A stretch of DNA of 64,000 nt from Alteromonas sp. BMJM2 (GTDB lineage: Bacteria > Pseudomonadota > Gammaproteobacteria > Enterobacterales > Alteromonadaceae), in assembly GCF_027257845.1 (NCBI RefSeq), contig NZ_JAPVOT010000005.1, forward strand, positions 62,001 to 126,000. Reading direction: 5' to 3'. The translations under genes were made by a program, and so were the position numbers. Below are positions 1 through 9,246 of the stretch, piece after piece (positions within the stretch are counted from its first letter, which is position 1; each line of letters opens with the position of its first letter). The notes under the pieces are model-generated. The model had not been told where the DNA came from and did no database searches. It was given only the letters and a program-made list of their open reading frames with translations.

Positions 1-1058
1 AGTGCGACCGATGCTCTGTTAGAAATATTCATATTATGTCTTACACTATTTTCTACGAAACGCCACGACATAAAACCAAATAGAACCGTCAATACAGTGG
101 CAATACCAATTTGAAGTGGACCTACAATTTCATAGCGATAGCTAATCCACGTAATTATTGGCCAATGCCACAAATAGATTGAATAAGACATCTTCCCAAT
201 AATTTGGAATATCGGTAAACACAATATTTTATAGCCAATTGAGCGTTCGTTATATTTAAAAATAAATATCGCTGTGAATAGACAAACATATAGCGCGTTT
301 AAACCTGGGAAGCGGGTATTTTCATCGAAAGTAATGGCAAGTATCAACAACGAGATGAGTGCGCTGCCGGATACAATATGTGCTAATAACTGATTACGAA
401 TAATCTGGGGCCCTATAAGTCCAATTATACAACCAATACCTAACTCGAAAGCCCTAGTTGGAAGTAAATAATACGATGCGCCAAATGTAAAATTCAATGA
501 AAGTTCTGAAAGTAGCGCACTCAAGGCTACTAGCAGTGATACGACTATAATAAGGAGCTTCTTCGAGTTTTTCTTATATAACGCGATAAAGAGTAGAGGC
601 CACAATAAGTAAAACTGTTCTTCTATCGCCAAAGACCAAGTGTGTAAAAAAGGAGCGCTGGATGCACTCTCTGAGAAATAACCACCATAGTTCAACCAAT
701 GAAAAACATTAGCCAAATAAGCGCTAATCCACAAACTACCCTCTAGTGATTTTATCAAGTCTTGTGGAGACAAAATAAACCCAAACGCTCCGAGGGATAA
801 AAAAACCATTACGAGAAGGGCTGGAGCTAAACGCTTTACACGTTTTATATAGAAGGTCGACAGGGAAAAGCTGTCGTTTGAACGTTGTACTAGAATTAGC
901 CTACTTATAACGAAGCCAGAAATGACAAAGAATATGTCAACACCAATAAAGCCGCCGTCGAAAAACGGAATCTTAAAATGAGATAGAATAACGAGAATCA
1001 CGGCAATGGCCCTTAAACCATCCACGTCTTTACGATAATAGTGCTGCACAGCTTTCAT
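1..1058 (-). CDS. Acyltransferase family 3 (OafA/YrhL-like), 3' end beyond window
   Basis: Multi-pass inner-membrane acyltransferase that would add an acyl (often acetyl) group to a surface polysaccharide. The frame is open from the ATG at 1056-1058 to the left window edge (about 352 codons), so the C-terminus is missing. The N-terminus reads KDVDGLRAIAVILVILSHF, the classic opening of acyltransferase_3 proteins, followed by GGFIGVDIFFVISGFVIS and, near residue 145, HTWSLAIEEQFYLLWPL, the family signature. Many hydrophobic segments follow. Many homologues carry a C-terminal SGNH domain; whether this one does cannot be seen. It lies 44 bp downstream of the glycosyltransferase gene on the same strand, so modification of the exopolysaccharide made by this locus is the likely job. 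The substrate is inferred. Confidence 0.9.
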   Translation of the reverse strand, partial: MKAVQHYYRKDVDGLRAIAVILVILSHFKIPFFDGGFIGVDIFFVISGFVISRLILVQRSNDSFSLSTFYIKRVKRLAPALLVMVFLSLGAFGFILSPQDLIKSLEGSLWISAYLANVFHWLNYGGYFSESASSAPFLHTWSLAIEEQFYLLWPLLFIALYKKNSKKLLIIVVSLLVALSALLSELSLNFTFGASYYLLPTRAFELGIGCIIGLIGPQIIRNQLLAHIVSGSALISLLILAITFDENTRFPGLNALYVCLFTAIFIFKYNERSIGYKILCLPIFQIIGKMSYSIYLWHWPIITWISYRYEIVGPLQIGIATVLTVLFGFMSWRFVENSVRHNMNISNRASVA

Positions 1059-1102
1059 CTCAATTGCGATTCCATATCGCTACCACGATAATTGCAAAAA
1101 TA

Positions 1103-2029
1103 TTACCTACCATGAGTATGTTGGTATTCATTGTGTTTAATTCCCAAAAAGCCAGCGATAGTTCCTGCACCGGAACAGATCCTAAATAAGCCATCTACAA
1201 AAGTAGCTTTGTTCATGGTGAGAAGAGATTTCAAGATCAAGCCCCCTCCCCTTAAAAACCGTACCAATGATAGTGCAATGCATTTTATGAGGACTTTCCC
1301 GAAAGGCTCCTCAAACAAATGCGCTCGTGTATAGCCAATTCCTGACCGAAAACCGCGACGACAAAACCATTTTATGTTAGCTCTAGAGTCTGGAAACTCT
1401 TCTATTACTGGGGAGTTGGTATATATACATTTAAAGCCTTTAGACTGGCATTTAAGAGCAAAGTGATAATCACTGGCGCCGGTCATAGCGAACCGCTCAT
1501 CAAAACATGGATGCATAGCTTTAAGAAGGTGACGAGAAAGTAAAAGATTGTTAGTGTAAAAAGTGGTTAAATACTGACCTTCTTCTAGGTGGTTTTGTGG
1601 GTATAATATTTCTGTCGCCCAATTTTTTCCCAGTCTCTCGTCTACTGAAACCACGTGGCTAGTTACAACATCAGTTTCAGAAACCAACGCTTTATTCACT
1701 AGTTTCATTAGCCAATCATCATTTTCAGGCCACTCATCATCATCAATAAACGCCAGAAAATCAGCGTTTAACAAAAGGAACTCCGAAACCACACGATTAC
1801 GAGCAGCAACGATACCCCGGACTGGCTCAACCTTATAAGCTACGGGTGTAGAGTTTTCAGGCACGCAAAATGAGTCTACAACTGATTTAGTCGCAGGGTC
1901 GTTGGCATTATCCACCACAATAACACTGCATTTTATACCATCAGTTTTTTGTTTTATTAACTCACTCACAAGGCGTTTTAACCAACTTGGCCGTTTATAA
2001 GTAATAACTCCAATTACAACCTGTTTCAA
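1103..2029 (-). CDS. Family 2 glycosyltransferase
   Basis: GT-A fold glycosyltransferase of 308 residues that would transfer a sugar from an activated donor to a growing polysaccharide repeat unit at the cytoplasmic face. The N-terminus (VVIGVITYKRPSWLKRLV) is the usual GT2 start, and a DDD motif at about residues 96-98 (AFIDDDEWP) is the metal/nucleotide-binding DxD. The C-terminal part has hydrophobic stretches that may touch the membrane. The gene is divergent from the next glycosyltransferase at 2310 and co-directional with the acyltransferase downstream. Donor and acceptor sugars cannot be told from sequence. Confidence 0.88.
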   Translation of the reverse strand: MKQVVIGVITYKRPSWLKRLVSELIKQKTDGIKCSVIVVDNANDPATKSVVDSFCVPENSTPVAYKVEPVRGIVAARNRVVSEFLLLNADFLAFIDDDEWPENDDWLMKLVNKALVSETDVVTSHVVSVDERLGKNWATEILYPQNHLEEGQYLTTFYTNNLLLSRHLLKAMHPCFDERFAMTGASDYHFALKCQSKGFKCIYTNSPVIEEFPDSRANIKWFCRRGFRSGIGYTRAHLFEEPFGKVLIKCIALSLVRFLRGGGLILKSLLTMNKATFVDGLFRICSGAGTIAGFLGIKHNEYQHTHGR

Positions 2030-2309
2030 AAAAACTCCGCTTGCGACCGATTAACTAAATATGAATAATGCCTATAGTAACAATCGGTACATACCTCGTC
2101 TAACTTTAAAATCTAAGGAGCAGTTAATCTTGCGGGTTAGACTGTATTTTATTTAGATGTGCTTAAATATCATTTATTTTTAGTAAGTACTTACCGTAAA
2201 ACTTTTGAGTTACAACGTTAATTTCAATTGACACTGGAACTTTCAACCTGTCTTATATAGGCATACTTTTCTCTTCTAGCCCAACGATTTTGTTTCATAA
2301 GTGATTTGA

Positions 2310-3473
2310 ATGAATATCTGTTTAGTCTGTGATTCGTTTCCGCCTGAAGATGGTGGTGGCATAGGTACTTACATTAGCAATTTATCTAGAGCGCTTACCT
2401 TAAAAGGTAACAATGTCTATGTGATTTGCAAAACTACGAAAAGAGATATGGACGAAAATCACACAGATGGTGTAACTGTCATCAGGAGGAAGCCACGCTA
2501 CTTTCCAATTGTTGAAAGATTACTACCCGGCATAGGATGGAGCCTACAAGTAAAAAAGATCTGTGATCACCTTATAAGAACTAAAAAACTTGATGTTATA
2601 GAGTTTCCTAATTGGGAGGCTCCAGGCATAATTTTCCAATTATTGAATAGAAAATTCCCTTGCGTGGTTAGAGTACATACCCCATTTTTCGAAACCTTAA
2701 AGATGGACTTTAATCAACCTTCTTTGTCACAGAGGTTGACCTGTAGCATGGAGAAGTACTCCTGTAAGCTTTCTCACTCGCTCGTTTCCTCTACGAAAGC
2801 GCATGCTTCCACTATTGCCTTTGAATACAACTACAAACTTAGCGATTTTCAAATAATTCCTCTTGGGGTGGATGTAGATAAAAATGCCGAACAACCTCAT
2901 AACACTGAACAACGCTATACTTTACTCTATGTAAGTAGATTGGAAAATCGAAAAGGTACACTTACTTTATTAAGAGCAATCCCCAAGTTAGTTAAAGTTT
3001 TTCCGGATTTACAAGTAAACATAATTGGTAGAGACAGGCCGCATGCACCTAATAACATGCTGTTTAAAGAATATTTTTTGTCTAATTTTGGTGACTTTGA
3101 ATCTAATGTTAATTTCTTGGGTTTTGTGCCAGATAACGAACTACTTGCTTATTATCAGGAAGCTACAGCTTTCGTCGTTCCGTCGATATACGAGTCCTTT
3201 GGGCTAATATATATTGAAGCAATGCAATTTGGTTTGCCGTGTATTGCAACGTCTGGTGGCGGTATTCCTGAAGTTGTTTCGGATGGTGTAACCGGCCTTT
3301 TGATCACCCCTGATGACCATGAGGAACTAGTGCTTAAGGTAACACAACTATTGGAAAACCCTGCTCTTAGAAAGAAACTGAGTGAAAATAGCAAGCGGTT
3401 GTTTCATCAAAAATTTACTTCTGATGTTATGGCTTTACGAACATTTAAAAATTATTCTTCTGTCGTCAAATGA
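2310..3473 (+). CDS. Family 4 glycosyltransferase (GT-B)
   Basis: Retaining GT-B glycosyltransferase, 387 residues. The N-terminal glycine-rich loop (SFPPEDGGGIGTYISNLSRAL) and the C-terminal E-x7-E element at about residues 295-303 (YESFGLIYIEAM), followed by GLPCIATSGGGIPEVVSDG, are typical of GT4 enzymes. The middle carries the LLYVSRLENRKGTLTLLRA segment common in the family. Its stop codon overlaps the start of the next gene (ATGA), so the two are translationally coupled. It probably adds one sugar of the exopolysaccharide repeat unit; the sugar is unknown. Confidence 0.9.
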   Translation: MNICLVCDSFPPEDGGGIGTYISNLSRALTLKGNNVYVICKTTKRDMDENHTDGVTVIRRKPRYFPIVERLLPGIGWSLQVKKICDHLIRTKKLDVIEFPNWEAPGIIFQLLNRKFPCVVRVHTPFFETLKMDFNQPSLSQRLTCSMEKYSCKLSHSLVSSTKAHASTIAFEYNYKLSDFQIIPLGVDVDKNAEQPHNTEQRYTLLYVSRLENRKGTLTLLRAIPKLVKVFPDLQVNIIGRDRPHAPNNMLFKEYFLSNFGDFESNVNFLGFVPDNELLAYYQEATAFVVPSIYESFGLIYIEAMQFGLPCIATSGGGIPEVVSDGVTGLLITPDDHEELVLKVTQLLENPALRKKLSENSKRLFHQKFTSDVMALRTFKNYSSVVK

Positions 3474-4513
3474 AACACTTAGATAAATCGGATTTAGTTA
3501 GCGTACTTTTGCCCGTATACAATGCCGAACAAACTATCGGAAAAACGTTAGGTAAAATTCTAAATCAAACGTATAAAAATATTGAAATCATTATTATCAA
3601 TGATGGTTCGACCGACTCATCTGAACAGATAATAAAGAGATATGCTGAAAGTGATAGCAGAATTAAACTATTTTCTAGAGCCAATCACGGTTTAATTGAC
3701 ACACTGAATTTCGCTATCAATAAAGCTTCTGGTCAACTTCTAGTGAGAGAGGATGCCGACGATTACTCAAACGCCGATAGAATAGAAAAGCAAGTGACGT
3801 TCATGCAGGCTAATGAAAATATCGTAGTTTGCGGCAGTGATTACAAAACCTTCGGCAGTACGCAAACAAAAATAGAGATGTCTCACTCACCTGAAATTTG
3901 TGCAGCTGAGGTATACTTCTATCCTCCTGTATCCCACCCTTCTACTATAATACGAAAGTCATTTTTGTTAGAGCATGGCTTACGTTATTCAACTAAATAT
4001 AAACATTGCGAAGATTACGCACTTTGGGTGGATATTGTTCGTAATGGTGGCTATATAACGAACATAGACGATACTCTACATAATTATCATAATCATGAGA
4101 ATCAAGTCAGTGTTGCAAACTCGAGAGAATCGACCAGAAACCATTATTTGCTGATCCAAGAGCAACTGGCTGATTTGTCGGTCGATGTATCACCTGCAAT
4201 ACTCAATCATTTACATTATGCTGACAAAAGTTTTTTAAAAGAGTTGGATGTTGATACGTTTTTAGAGGTCTTAGATGTTTATTCAAAGGTATTTAAGGCT
4301 CATAGTAATCAAACTAGTGGATCTAGTGGCATGAAAGCGGTACTCAGTTCGCTTATTGATTTCAAAATTAAAAATGTGATGGGCCTAGCAGGTTTAATTA
4401 TCCTCTGGAAGCAAAGTCCTTGCTACTATACGAATAAATCACTATTGAAAATTGTTCTCCACGCAGTAATACGGACAACATTAAATTTTCTGAGAAATAG
4501 GCGTGTTACATAA
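3470..4513 (+). CDS. Family 2 glycosyltransferase
   Basis: GT-A fold glycosyltransferase, 347 residues. It begins DLVSVLLPVYNAEQTIGKTL, has IINDGSTDSS near residues 42-52 for the nucleotide and an EDADDYS DxD-type motif near residues 94-100. HCEDYALWVDIV is the acceptor-side ED segment often seen in capsule/EPS GT2 enzymes. The start overlaps the upstream GT4 stop by 4 bp. The stop lies only 4 bp from the stop of the next gene on the opposite strand, so the genes converge with almost no spacer. The role is one transfer step in repeat-unit assembly; specificity is unknown. Confidence 0.9.
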   Translation: MKHLDKSDLVSVLLPVYNAEQTIGKTLGKILNQTYKNIEIIIINDGSTDSSEQIIKRYAESDSRIKLFSRANHGLIDTLNFAINKASGQLLVREDADDYSNADRIEKQVTFMQANENIVVCGSDYKTFGSTQTKIEMSHSPEICAAEVYFYPPVSHPSTIIRKSFLLEHGLRYSTKYKHCEDYALWVDIVRNGGYITNIDDTLHNYHNHENQVSVANSRESTRNHYLLIQEQLADLSVDVSPAILNHLHYADKSFLKELDVDTFLEVLDVYSKVFKAHSNQTSGSSGMKAVLSSLIDFKIKNVMGLAGLIILWKQSPCYYTNKSLLKIVLHAVIRTTLNFLRNRRVT

Positions 4514-4517
4514 CAAA

Positions 4518-5771
4518 TTATCGCTTCAAAAACGTTATAGTTAATCGATACAATTTAGACAGTTGAAATGCACTAACTAATTTTTCTATGTAATACCGTT
4601 TTCCCTTTGGCGCATTCCATTTATCTTCCGAGCGTGTTTCTTCTTTACGAAGTAAACGGGCCCATTCATTACCTACCGTTGATAAAGAATAACGTTCTTT
4701 GATAAGTTCAGCATCTTTAGACTGCATAACTGAATTCACTTCTTCTTTACTGATAAGAGTGAGAATTTCAGGCAGGTTGGCTAAATCCTTTACAGAAATT
4801 AAGTTAGCCAGCGTAAAGATGCCTATAGTTTCTTTTAAAGCGCCTTTGTCTAAACAAACAACTTTAAGCCCCGACGCAATCATTTCGATACCAGTACAAC
4901 AAAAAGTCTCAGTACTCTCCCATTGATTCAGATTTACGATGCCAATCGAACATTTAGTATATAGAGATTTTAGGTCGCAAGGTTTCAGAGACCCTAGAAA
5001 ATGGATACCTGCATTTTCGAAGGAGCCATAGTGTTCAAGTAGTGGTACCAAATATTTGTTTTCAAATTCAGAACTTGCAATACCTAGCGATCCTAGTTTT
5101 GCATTTGAATCATATAATTTTCCTGAGCCAGCAATATACAGTTTAAATTCGTTATCATGTTCTTTTATTTTCGGCCAAAGTAATAAGAGATGATGAACAC
5201 CTTTGTTCTCACCTATAAAACCAGAAAAAACTAGCGATTTTGTTTCACGAGAAAAATCGTCGCTCTTATCATAATTTATAAAATGAGGATTTAAGGGATT
5301 ATAGATACGCATAAGATCATTACTTTTATGACTGTGTAGTCCAGTAAGCCTTACTGTATCTGAAACACAAATGAGTTTACTAAATAACTTACTTTCTAAT
5401 TGCGAAATGAGCCTATGATTTAAGTGAACATGGAGCCATAGAAAAAAGCTATTTCCAAACGCGCTAACCTTATTCAACGCTCTCTCATCATCAGCTGTGC
5501 AGAGAATCAACTGACCTTGTTCCTTCCAGCTAATTGCTTCTTCAAGTGATTGAAAAGATAATATTCGTTCGGACTTGATCTTTTTCCCAGACAATATAAA
5601 TAGACCAATCTCCAAGCCATTCTGGGATGAAAGGTAATGAGTCACTAATAAAAAGCTTGAATGAGTTCCAGATAAGGGCACCAGGCCTCTTTCAATATTT
5701 TCTATATCCAAAGTATCGTAGGGTGTATCTGATATAACAAATAACGCTTTAGTTTTACATTGTTCTGACAC
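4518..5771 (-). CDS. Divergent family 4-like glycosyltransferase
   Basis: A 417-residue GT-B type protein. The recognisable part is the C-terminal half: SLVFSGFIGENKGVHHLLLLWPKI corresponds to the GT4 nucleotide-binding domain start, and ESTETFCCTGIEMIASGLKVV carries an E-x7-E pattern near residue 290. The N-terminal domain is poorly conserved to my eye, and no signal peptide or membrane segment is evident. It is orientated against its left neighbour and divergent from the sulfotransferase at 5989. Assignment as a glycosyltransferase is good at fold level, weak for function. Confidence 0.72.
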   Translation of the reverse strand: MSEQCKTKALFVISDTPYDTLDIENIERGLVPLSGTHSSFLLVTHYLSSQNGLEIGLFILSGKKIKSERILSFQSLEEAISWKEQGQLILCTADDERALNKVSAFGNSFFLWLHVHLNHRLISQLESKLFSKLICVSDTVRLTGLHSHKSNDLMRIYNPLNPHFINYDKSDDFSRETKSLVFSGFIGENKGVHHLLLLWPKIKEHDNEFKLYIAGSGKLYDSNAKLGSLGIASSEFENKYLVPLLEHYGSFENAGIHFLGSLKPCDLKSLYTKCSIGIVNLNQWESTETFCCTGIEMIASGLKVVCLDKGALKETIGIFTLANLISVKDLANLPEILTLISKEEVNSVMQSKDAELIKERYSLSTVGNEWARLLRKEETRSEDKWNAPKGKRYYIEKLVSAFQLSKLYRLTITFLKR

Positions 5772-5988
5772 TGTAAGATTGCCTTAAAATTTAACGAAAA
5801 AAGGTATGCAGGCTGTCAACTCAATCCAGCGGCCACCACATAACACAATTAGTATAAAGATCGATGTGCATGTTGACTAACAATAATTTAAAATGAGCAA
5901 AAATCGGAAGTAGTTACTAGAAGCTGCTCTTCTATATCTATATATTTTGTGATTAGATAAAACAAAACATAGTTCTGAATGGAGGGTT

Positions 5989-6774
5989 ATGAAAGAGAGT
6001 AGATTACGAAGTTACGTCATTTTCACAACTCAAAGAACAGGCTCAACTTGGCTTTGCGATATCCTTTATAACCATAGGAATATTAAATCTTATACGGAAC
6101 TATTCCGAATCAATCCCGATGTTGATTACCCGCGATTTGCTCACACTGATGTGGTGCTTTATGAAAGGTTCTTGAAGTCAGCCTCGTTGCTCGATAAATT
6201 GTTTTTTAAAGAGTATCTATACAGAGAGTATCTCAAAAAACTCACCTCCAAGACTGAGACAGCACATCATTGTCTTTCTGTAGGTTTCAAACTTATGTAT
6301 TCTCAAGAACAAAGAAACAAAGGGTTGTGGAAATATTTAGCTACAAACACAGATAAATTCATTCATTTGAAAAGACGGAATCTTCTGGATCGCGCTATTT
6401 CGAAAGTGTACATGGAGTCAACAGGTATAGCTCATGCTAATGAATCTGATAGCGATAAAGAAAGTAAACCTAAAGGCAGCTTGAATGTAAAAAAAGTTTT
6501 GGATGAACTAAAAAAGGATACCCTAGAATCAAAGGCTATAGCTGCTAAAATTGCGACTCTACCAAGAGATAAATTCATAACTATTTACTATGAAGATCTG
6601 AATGAAAATTTAGAAGCTACCCTTAAAAAGCTGTACATCTTTTTAGAGGTTCCATTTCAAGTTCATTCAAGTAGTTTCAGAAAGTTAATCAACGAAACTC
6701 CTAGAGAGTACGTCTTGAATTACGATGTAATTGAGTCAACCGCCGCTAATGCTGGATTATTAGATTGTTTTTGA
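5989..6774 (+). CDS. Sulfotransferase (Stf0/PAPS-dependent type)
   Basis: A 261-residue PAPS-dependent sulfotransferase, likely moving sulfate to a sugar of the exopolysaccharide or its lipid-linked precursor. The 5'-phosphosulfate loop TQRTGSTWLCD is at residues 14-24. FIHLKRRNLLDRAISKVY, near residues 124-141, fits the 3'-phosphate-binding segment with its conserved Arg and Ser. IYYEDLNENLEATLKKLYIFLEVP is the usual C-terminal helix region. A strong GGAGGG ribosome-binding site precedes the ATG. The gene stands alone on the plus strand between two minus-strand genes. Sulfation of surface polysaccharides is common in marine bacteria. The acceptor is inferred. Confidence 0.85.
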   Translation: MKESRLRSYVIFTTQRTGSTWLCDILYNHRNIKSYTELFRINPDVDYPRFAHTDVVLYERFLKSASLLDKLFFKEYLYREYLKKLTSKTETAHHCLSVGFKLMYSQEQRNKGLWKYLATNTDKFIHLKRRNLLDRAISKVYMESTGIAHANESDSDKESKPKGSLNVKKVLDELKKDTLESKAIAAKIATLPRDKFITIYYEDLNENLEATLKKLYIFLEVPFQVHSSSFRKLINETPREYVLNYDVIESTAANAGLLDCF

Positions 6775-6826
6775 CAACGCCAACATTCTATTGAAATACA
6801 TACTACGAGGAAAGTTCTAAGCGTTG

Positions 6827-8173
6827 CTATAAACTTAACAATATTGTTATTAGTATATAAAGACAAATAAGACTTACGACACTGAATATGAAAAGCTTAA
6901 AAACTTCACTAGACACCAATGGCTTTAGATTGGCAGATTTGTTCTTTTCTACTCGGACGAAGCTTGCTGCAGCCATTGCTGCAAACATATAAAAAAACAT
7001 GATGTAACTTCTACTTATGAAGAAAGCCGTAGAGCAGTATCCAACCATAGAAATTAGAAGGTATTTAGCCAGTATTACTTCTTCCGCATAGTTTGAGCCA
7101 TTAGGCTGCGCTACTTTTTTTGTATTCAGTATTTTAATTAAATAAACAAACGTAATTAGTAGAAATGAAGTCCATAAGACATAGCCGAATACCCCGAGTT
7201 CGGCCATAACAGTAACATAGCTGTTGTGTGCAACTTTCGAATGATACTCTAAAAATCGCTCCTTCCCAAAGCCAAACAAAGGACGATGTTTAAACATCTG
7301 GATACCTTCATACCACGCTGTTAAACGGTCTAGGGAACTTTGGTCGTCTTTACCAATGGATCTAAATGAAGTTAGTGCTATAGCAATTATCGGCAGCGAC
7401 ACCATTCCTAAAATAATGGATTTTACTTTTCCAAACTTAAAATAAAATATTGCCGCCATTACAGCTAAAAGACCTACCAATGAGCCGCGACTGCCTGTCC
7501 AATAAATCCCTAGTAACATCCAAATTAAGATACCAACCCAAAAAATTTTCTTCATGAATCTATCAGTAGATACGAAAAAATAAAGGGCGATAGGAATGTT
7601 CATTACCAAAAACATTCCCATATCGTTGGGATCATTAAATATCCCAATGTACCTAGCCTGTTTGATTGGTTCTGGGCCATCGTAGCGTGTAATCACAGTT
7701 TCAGCCCAGCCCTCACCCAGTAAGCTAGTCACTTGCACATACGAATGTAGGGTAAATACTACACAGGAAAGTATCGAAATGAGAAGTATCGTTTTTTGTC
7801 GTCTTAATGTAGATAAAAAACCCAAGAAGAGTATATATGGAATTATATTAGAGTTTATCCAATCAATTACAGCCCCCAAATCAGAAAAATATCTGTACGC
7901 TCTTATCTCTGAAAGCAGCATAGAGAAAAAAAGCAGTATGAGTAAAGTGCATTGGATGTTCCACACTTTCGGTTTCAGCGTGAATACATAAGTAAAAAAC
8001 GTTAATACTAAGATGACACGTAAAACTTGAAACTGTATATCAAAGACAGGCCATTCATGAGGTCGAATCAACACTAAGGACGTGTAGACGCACAGTAGAA
8101 AGAAACCAAAAGAAGCAGGAGAAGCTATCGGTTCTTGTTTGAATCCATTTACCCTTTTGGGCCCTGCACTCAT
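6827..8173 (-). CDS. O-antigen ligase/polymerase-like protein, XrtA-locus type
   Basis: Polytopic inner-membrane protein of 448 residues, mostly hydrophobic segments, of the Wzy/WaaL (O-antigen ligase) superfamily. The pattern YWTGSRGSLVGLLAVMAA and the later AHNSYVTVMAELGVFGYVLW, near residues 315-335, are the typical periplasmic-loop and histidine regions. The context (exosortase A, FemAB-like protein, EpsI) matches the exosortase-associated ligase family TIGR03097, from memory. It probably polymerises or ligates the polysaccharide repeat units on the periplasmic side. The start ATG overlaps the upstream stop by one base (TAATG), so the genes are coupled. Confidence 0.83.
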   Translation of the reverse strand: MSAGPKRVNGFKQEPIASPASFGFFLLCVYTSLVLIRPHEWPVFDIQFQVLRVILVLTFFTYVFTLKPKVWNIQCTLLILLFFSMLLSEIRAYRYFSDLGAVIDWINSNIIPYILFLGFLSTLRRQKTILLISILSCVVFTLHSYVQVTSLLGEGWAETVITRYDGPEPIKQARYIGIFNDPNDMGMFLVMNIPIALYFFVSTDRFMKKIFWVGILIWMLLGIYWTGSRGSLVGLLAVMAAIFYFKFGKVKSIILGMVSLPIIAIALTSFRSIGKDDQSSLDRLTAWYEGIQMFKHRPLFGFGKERFLEYHSKVAHNSYVTVMAELGVFGYVLWTSFLLITFVYLIKILNTKKVAQPNGSNYAEEVILAKYLLISMVGYCSTAFFISRSYIMFFYMFAAMAAASFVRVEKNKSANLKPLVSSEVFKLFIFSVVSLICLYILITILLSL

Positions 8174-9246
8174 TAAACTATCACTCTTCTAATAATGCTT
8201 TTTACTGACTTTTTCATTTTAGAAATATGGTAGTCACTACTGTTAAAAAACACGTCCATTTTAAAGACTTCTTCCTGTTCGCTTGCCAAATTCTTTTTAT
8301 AACCATTTAAGTTAGCAGAAGTCATGAAGTCGTAAGAAGCTAAACCCATTGACTTGGCAAAGCAATATTGGTGATAGTGCAATAGCATTCCTGGCGAAAG
8401 ATTCGGCTTATATTTTGTATCTACACCATTCTGATAAAAGATTAAATCATCTCCAGATACCATTGAGTAATTAATTGCTATGACTTTATTGTTTTTTTCT
8501 AATGAAACTATCGACAACTTATGGGACTCTAACAACGCATGAGCGAGTGACAAATGAAACTGCCTGAATGTTACGTTTTCGAAAATAGCTTGCTCACCTT
8601 TTTCCGTCCAGCGTTGACTATTCAGTTTTATTAATTCTGGATAGATTTTTTCTAATTCTTCTGCGCTCTCAATGCGTTTGACAACTGCATTAACCTTTTC
8701 GGCGGCTCTCCTCCCTCTCAATGTTTTCTTAGCAAGCTCTTTATCTAGAGGACATGTTGGGATAAAAAAACGATAGCCAACGCTGGCACAGATATCTCTA
8801 TTTTTTTCCTTTTGAATCCACTTCATCAGTAAACTGTCCCGACGGACATTGGTAAATTTAGCTTCTTTTATTCCTTGGTTTCTTACCAGTTTTTTTAACG
8901 AAGGAAGTTTTGGAAAAATTGTCTCACTAAGGCATAATATATCCTGTCCTTCGCTGCAAGTTTCAGCTTCTTCCGGTTCTCCACTTCCTACGAACCATAA
9001 TATGTCTTTGTCATTTTTTCTAATATAGAGCGGAATTATAGCGACCAACTCAGATTTAATTTTAAACGTAATTATAAACAGTCTTTCAATGTAGGCTTTA
9101 TAATGCTCAGACCAAATAGATACCCATTCAAAACTATTGAAAACGCTTTTCACTTTAGAACGAGAATAAAGTGACAACCAACTATCTTTGATTTTTATCA
9201 TTCCCTCAAAATCATCAATAACTTCAACATCTTGACAGCAGATCAC
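8173..9246 (-). CDS. FemAB/GNAT-like acyltransferase (BcsL/CelD type)
   Basis: A 357-residue protein with the layout of the GNAT-like FemAB/CelD family found in exopolysaccharide loci. An N-terminal half (SVFNSFEWVSIWSEHYK, with ELVAIIPLYIRK) is followed by a C-terminal acetyltransferase-like half around SIVSLEKNNKVIAINYSMVSGDDLIFYQNG and SPGMLLHYHQYCFA. The start is GTG at 9244-9246, forced by the four-base GTGA overlap with the exosortase gene; no nearer ATG fits. No signal peptide is visible, so it should act in the cytoplasm. The acyl or amino-acyl donor is unknown. Homologues accompany XrtA in many genomes, which supports a role in polysaccharide decoration. Confidence 0.75.
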   Translation of the reverse strand: MICCQDVEVIDDFEGMIKIKDSWLSLYSRSKVKSVFNSFEWVSIWSEHYKAYIERLFIITFKIKSELVAIIPLYIRKNDKDILWFVGSGEPEEAETCSEGQDILCLSETIFPKLPSLKKLVRNQGIKEAKFTNVRRDSLLMKWIQKEKNRDICASVGYRFFIPTCPLDKELAKKTLRGRRAAEKVNAVVKRIESAEELEKIYPELIKLNSQRWTEKGEQAIFENVTFRQFHLSLAHALLESHKLSIVSLEKNNKVIAINYSMVSGDDLIFYQNGVDTKYKPNLSPGMLLHYHQYCFAKSMGLASYDFMTSANLNGYKKNLASEQEEVFKMDVFFNSSDYHISKMKKSVKSIIRRVIV

